Assembly: GCA_029263475.1 (NCBI GenBank)
Contig: JAJCXK010000046.1
Span: forward strand, 1 to 43,227
Direction: 5' to 3'
DNA length: 43,227 nucleotides
Source of the DNA: Candidatus Nitrosopumilus sp.
Lineage (GTDB): Archaea > Thermoproteota > Nitrososphaeria > Nitrososphaerales > Nitrosopumilaceae
Shown piece by piece: positions 40,089 to 43,227 of this stretch (position 1 is the stretch's first letter; the number at the start of each line of letters is the position of its first letter). The notes beneath the pieces are model-generated. The model made no database searches and was not told where the DNA came from. It was given only the letters and a program-made list of their open reading frames with translations. A program made the position numbers and the translations under genes.

Positions 40089-41579
40089 ATGATGATTGAA
40101 AAAGTACTTATCGCTAACAGGGGAGAAATTGCTTTGCGTGTTATTAAAACATGTAAGAGACTTGGAATCAAAACAGTTGCCGTTTACTCTGATGAAGATA
40201 TTAATTCGTTGCATGTCAAGCAAGCAACTGAAGCATATCATATTGGCGAAGCGGCACCTGCTAAATCATATCTTAATCAAGAAAAAATACTTGATGTCAT
40301 GTTGTCATCTGGTTCTGATGCAGTTCATCCTGGCTATGGTTTTCTTTCTGAAAATGATGACTTTGCAAGATTGTGTGAAAAAAATAAAATTAATTTCATT
40401 GGTCCATCTGCAGATTCAATGAATCTATGTGGTGATAAGATGGAGTGTAAATCTGCAATGTTAAAAGCCCACGTACCAACGGTTCCAGGAAGTCCTGGTT
40501 TAGTTAAAGATGCAGATGATGCAGAAAAAATTGCAAATGAAATTGGCTATCCTGTAATGCTGAAATCCGTTTATGGTGGTGGTGGTCGAGGAATTAGAAT
40601 AGTAACTAATGATAAAGAATTACAAGAAGGTTTTGACACAGTAACATCTGAATCTATCGCTGCTGTTGGAAAATCTGCCATTATTGTTGAAAAATTCTTA
40701 GAAAAAACAAGACACATTGAATATCAAATGTGTCGAGATAAGCATGGCAATGCTGTACATCTCTTTGAAAGAGAATGCTCCATTCAAAGGAGAAATCAAA
40801 AATTAATTGAGCAAACACCATCTCCTGTAGTAGATGATGTAAAAAGAGAAGAAATTGGTGAAATAGTTGTTAGAGCCGCAGAAGCAGTTGATTATACTAA
40901 TCTAGGAACTGCAGAATTTTTGAGGGCTGATAATGGAGAGTTTTATTTCATTGAAATCAATGCCAGGTTACAAGTAGAACACCCTATTTCTGAAATGGTT
41001 TCTGGATTGGACTTTGTCAAACTTCAACTAGATATCGCAAATGGAGAACCATTACCATTCAAACAAAGTGATCTCAAAATGAATGGATATGCTATTGAAT
41101 GTAGAATTAATGCTGAAGATACATTCTTAGACTTTGCTCCGTCAACAGGTCCAGTCCCTGATGTGACTATTCCTTCAGGACCAAACGTCAGATGTGATAC
41201 GTATCTTTATCCTGGATGTACTGTGTCTCCATTTTATGATTCACTAATGGCAAAACTTGTCACGTGGGGTCAAACATTTGAAGAATCTAGAACAAGAATG
41301 CTTTCTGCATTAAGTGACTTTTACATTCAAGGTGTAGAAACTTCAATTCCTTTATACAAAACAATTCTAGAAACTGACGAATACAAAAATGGAGATCTTT
41401 CCACGGATTTCCTTAAACGTTATGATGTGATTGATAGACTGACTAAAGATCTTAAAAATGAGCAAGAGGAGAAAAGTGATGCTGCATTAGCTGCGGCAAT
41501 AATTCATTCTGAATACTTTAAGAGCAGGGCACAAAACAGCACTGCGAATAACACAAATTGGAAGTACAAACTGGATTGA
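40089..41579 (+). CDS. accC: Biotin carboxylase subunit
   Basis: A 496-residue ATP-grasp enzyme that carboxylates the biotin of the carrier protein. It begins EKVLIANRGEIALRVIKTCK, has YPVMLKSVYGGGGRGIRIV (ATP loop), EFLRADNGEFYFIEINARLQ, VEHPISEMVSGLDFVKLQL and the C-terminal AptGPVPDVTIPSG-type segment. The length is as expected for a stand-alone subunit. It starts four bases after the carboxyltransferase stop. Two adjacent ATG codons are possible starts. Confidence 0.96.
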   Translation: MMIEKVLIANRGEIALRVIKTCKRLGIKTVAVYSDEDINSLHVKQATEAYHIGEAAPAKSYLNQEKILDVMLSSGSDAVHPGYGFLSENDDFARLCEKNKINFIGPSADSMNLCGDKMECKSAMLKAHVPTVPGSPGLVKDADDAEKIANEIGYPVMLKSVYGGGGRGIRIVTNDKELQEGFDTVTSESIAAVGKSAIIVEKFLEKTRHIEYQMCRDKHGNAVHLFERECSIQRRNQKLIEQTPSPVVDDVKREEIGEIVVRAAEAVDYTNLGTAEFLRADNGEFYFIEINARLQVEHPISEMVSGLDFVKLQLDIANGEPLPFKQSDLKMNGYAIECRINAEDTFLDFAPSTGPVPDVTIPSGPNVRCDTYLYPGCTVSPFYDSLMAKLVTWGQTFEESRTRMLSALSDFYIQGVETSIPLYKTILETDEYKNGDLSTDFLKRYDVIDRLTKDLKNEQEEKSDAALAAAIIHSEYFKSRAQNSTANNTNWKYKLD

Positions 41580-41585
41580 TGAAAA

Positions 41586-42098
41586 ATGGATTATAAAATA
41601 CCAAACCTTGAAAAATCATTTAATGGAAAGATAGTGCAAAATCTTGGAAACAATGATTATGTAATTAAAATTGATGATAACGAACATACTCTAAAAATTA
41701 TAACCATGGACTCTAAAGGTATTGAATTCGTTTTGGATCAAAAATATCACAAGGCAAAATACCTTGAACAGTCTACAAACGAAATGAATATTGTAATTGA
41801 CAATGTTCCTGTTACTCTAAACCTCTATTCTCATTTTGATAAAATTGTCTACAAGAATTCTGGTGGTTCAGGTTCCGGAAGTTCTCAGTTGGGATTAAAA
41901 AGCCAAATTCCTGGAAAGGTTGTATCTTTGGCCGTTGCTGAAGGTGATTCTGTACAAAAAGGTGATGTTGTATGTACTTTGGAATCCATGAAAATGCAAG
42001 TTGCAATTAAGGCACATAAAGATGGTGTTATAAAATCTATCAAAGTCAAAGAAACTGTAACTGTTGCTAAAGGTGACCTAGTTGCAGAAATTGAATAG
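41586..42098 (+). CDS. accB: Biotin carboxyl carrier protein
   Basis: A 170-residue carrier. The C-terminal domain (about 105-170) holds the biotin site ESMKMQ with Lys136, and the fold pattern QIPGKVVSLAVAEGDSVQKG. A flexible Gly/Ser linker (GGSGSGSSQ) separates it from an N-terminal domain of about 90 residues that should dock on the other subunits. Last gene of the carboxylase operon, six bases after accC. Confidence 0.95.
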   Translation: MDYKIPNLEKSFNGKIVQNLGNNDYVIKIDDNEHTLKIITMDSKGIEFVLDQKYHKAKYLEQSTNEMNIVIDNVPVTLNLYSHFDKIVYKNSGGSGSGSSQLGLKSQIPGKVVSLAVAEGDSVQKGDVVCTLESMKMQVAIKAHKDGVIKSIKVKETVTVAKGDLVAEIE

Positions 42099-42105
42099 GA
42101 AATCT

Positions 42106-42573
42106 TTATTGTTTTAGGAAATCTTTAATTTCTTCATAGTTTGGCTCTTTAAGAGGATCTTCTGAAACCCATTTGTAGCCAACTTTCCCATCTTCCATGA
42201 TTATGAAAACAGAACGTTTTGCCGCGTTGTAATCTTTAATGTGGAGTAGGTCTGGCATCAAAATACCATAGTCTCGAATTGTTTTACTTGTATAGTCTCC
42301 TAATAATGGAAAATTAAAGTTGTGTTTTTCTGCAAATGCCTTGTTTGCAAACGGTCCATCATTACTGATCGATACGATTTTTGCCCCTAATTTTGAAATT
42401 TCTTCCCAAGAGTCTCTAAACGTGCAGAGTTCAACCTCACAAATCGGAGAACTTGCTGCAACTATGAATGATAATACAATTTTTCCACCTTTAAATTCGT
42501 CCAAAGTTCGTAGTTTCAGTTCAATATCTGGAAGTTCAAATCCAGGCGCCATATCTCCTATATTTAGTGACAT
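42106..42573 (-). CDS. Peroxiredoxin/thioredoxin-like protein
   Basis: A 155-residue redoxin. It begins GDMAPGFELPDIELKLRTLD, and the active site is SFIVAASSPICEVELCTFRD: peroxidatic Cys45 in the P-x-x-x-[TS]-x-x-C context and Cys50 five residues on, possibly its resolving partner as in some bacterial thiol peroxidases. RDYGILMPDLLHIKDYNAAK and SVFIIMEDGKVGYKWVSEDP complete the fold. It reduces peroxides with thiol donors. It converges on the carboxylase operon and is divergent from nuoA. Confidence 0.9.
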   Translation of the reverse strand: MSLNIGDMAPGFELPDIELKLRTLDEFKGGKIVLSFIVAASSPICEVELCTFRDSWEEISKLGAKIVSISNDGPFANKAFAEKHNFNFPLLGDYTSKTIRDYGILMPDLLHIKDYNAAKRSVFIIMEDGKVGYKWVSEDPLKEPNYEEIKDFLKQ

Positions 42574-42684
42574 GATCGTCGTTTTACATTATCCTATTAA
42601 GCCCTTTACAAAGTATTTTTTTAAAAAAATTGATCTAAAAAGGAACCATACCTTTTTATACAAAAATCAGGGTGAGAAGCTAAA

Positions 42685-43059
42685 TTGGTCGGGGAATTAG
42701 CGGGCAATTATAGTACCGTTGTATTGATGTTTGGCTTTGCCATGGCAGCTATGGCTCCAGCTCTAGTTATTTCTAGAATGGTGTCTCCCAGGAAAAAAAG
42801 TAATCCTGTAAAATTCTTGCCTATGGAATGTGGCCAAGTCCCGACTGGTGAGGGAAGAACTCATTTTATGATGCAGTACTACCCGTACATACTGATGTTT
42901 GTCGTCTTTGATGTGATGGCAATTTTCTTGTATGCGTGGGGAAGTGCCCTTCTTGAAATTCCAAAAATCGCAACTTTACCTATGATGGGATTTTTGGCAA
43001 TTATGTTTGGAGCAATGGCGTTTGCATTGTACCAGTCAGGGAGACGAAGAATATGGTAG
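42685..43059 (+). CDS. nuoA: NADH-quinone oxidoreductase subunit A
   Basis: A 124-residue three-TM subunit of complex I. The conserved segment is NPVKFLPMECGQVPTGEGRT (with the E-C-G motif) followed by MMQYYPYILMFVVFDVMAIF. The start is TTG at 42685 (MVGELAGNY), preceded by GGTGAG about eight bases upstream, a reasonable Shine-Dalgarno site. It is the first gene of the nuo operon, which continues past the window. In these archaea complex I usually lacks the NADH-input module. Confidence 0.93.
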   Translation: MVGELAGNYSTVVLMFGFAMAAMAPALVISRMVSPRKKSNPVKFLPMECGQVPTGEGRTHFMMQYYPYILMFVVFDVMAIFLYAWGSALLEIPKIATLPMMGFLAIMFGAMAFALYQSGRRRIW

Positions 43060-43100
43060 TTATTTATACAAATTGTATTTACGAGGATTGGAGATAAATT

Positions 43101-43227
43101 TTGATTAAGGATCTTGTAACCCCTGAAAACGCGAATGTCTTCATAGGAAAGCTCGGAGACATTCTGGAGAAGGCAATAGGCAAGCCGCTAGGCTATGCCA
43201 TCAACTGGGGAAGAATTTGGTCACTGT
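43101..43227 (+). CDS. nuoB: NADH-quinone oxidoreductase subunit B, partial at window end
   Basis: The frame from TTG 43101 reads 42 codons to the window edge: IKDLVTPENANVFIGKLGDI, then LEKAIGKPLGYAINWGRIWS. The last segment matches the N-terminus of NuoB, where an INWGR[LI]WSLWP stretch precedes the Fe-S cysteines. GAGGATTGGAG just upstream offers a ribosome-binding site. The 3' part is missing, so the cluster-binding Cys are not seen. Confidence 0.8.
   Translation, partial: MIKDLVTPENANVFIGKLGDILEKAIGKPLGYAINWGRIWSL

Noticed and set aside
42616..42629. T7A7 palindrome between peroxiredoxin and nuoA genes
   Set aside because: A simple A/T tract that can arise by chance in low-GC intergenic DNA; no supporting signal.

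Overview
The window looks like chromosomal DNA from a marine ammonia-oxidising archaeon of the Nitrosopumilus type (Nitrososphaerota/Thaumarchaeota). The support is a combination of archaeal information-processing genes (MCM, a GINS subunit, small and large RFC, Hel308, aIF6, Alba), an acetyl/propionyl-CoA carboxylase operon as used in the thaumarchaeal 3-hydroxypropionate/4-hydroxybutyrate cycle, a Sulfolobus-like dicluster ferredoxin pair, a secreted cupredoxin, and low-GC DNA with TATA boxes placed about 30 nt ahead of start codons, as expected for mostly leaderless mRNAs. No amo, rRNA, CRISPR array, insertion sequence or prophage is visible.

Layout. 1-4.2 kb: a CTTC microsatellite, two secreted proteins (a cupredoxin and an acidic Cys-repeat protein), one small membrane protein, and a 575 bp spacer holding an interrupted gene, an inverted repeat and direct repeats. 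4.2-8.9 kb: an accessory-looking stretch with a CARF-like winged-helix regulator, an HTH protein, and a row of very small minus-strand genes (DUF1059, one-TM peptides, zinc-ribbon proteins, a His-rich membrane protein), then an aldo/keto reductase. 9-12.4 kb: hisS, aIF6, two ferredoxins sharing the same promoter motif, tRNA-Ser. 12.4-19.5 kb: replication block, with rfcS divergent from gins-mcm-hel308 plus a GlcNAc-1-P-transferase-like gene. 19.5-22.8 kb: a minus-strand operon ilvE, Gfo/Idh oxidoreductase, Trm112-like, hexapeptide acyltransferase, preceded by a nucleotidyltransferase. 22.8-26.3 kb: ferredoxin reductase 1, tRNA-Ala, HEAT protein, Alba, a methylisocitrate-lyase-family enzyme and a PadR regulator with a striking operator. 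26.4-29.7 kb: sdhA-C-D-B. 29.7-34.8 kb: DUF59 protein, argH, tRNA-Lys, tRNA-Asp, coiled-coil protein, hemA, DUF1059 protein 2, ferredoxin reductase 2. 35-38.4 kb: inositol-phosphatase family enzyme and an operon of unknown protein, rfcL and zinc protein. 38.5-42.1 kb: carboxylase operon (carboxyltransferase, biotin carboxylase, biotin carrier). 42.1-43.2 kb: peroxiredoxin, nuoA and the start of nuoB.

The genes combine core energy and carbon metabolism (complex I start, complex II, ferredoxin/ferredoxin-NADP reductase pairs, CO2-fixing carboxylase) with replication and cofactor genes. The most unusual signals are a 46-nt near-perfect palindrome embedded in the codons of the copper site of the first protein, a four-unit secreted Cys-repeat protein, an interrupted gene beside a stand-alone CARF-like regulator, two ferredoxins that have each kept a different half of the known zinc ligands, a glutamyl-tRNA reductase lacking its catalytic cysteine, and tandem perfect palindromes at the padR start. 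Five genes or gene remnants described here are very short or interrupted and easily missed (the remnant at 3918-4142, and CDSs at 5609-5785, 5860-5946, 8810-8914 and 43101-43227).
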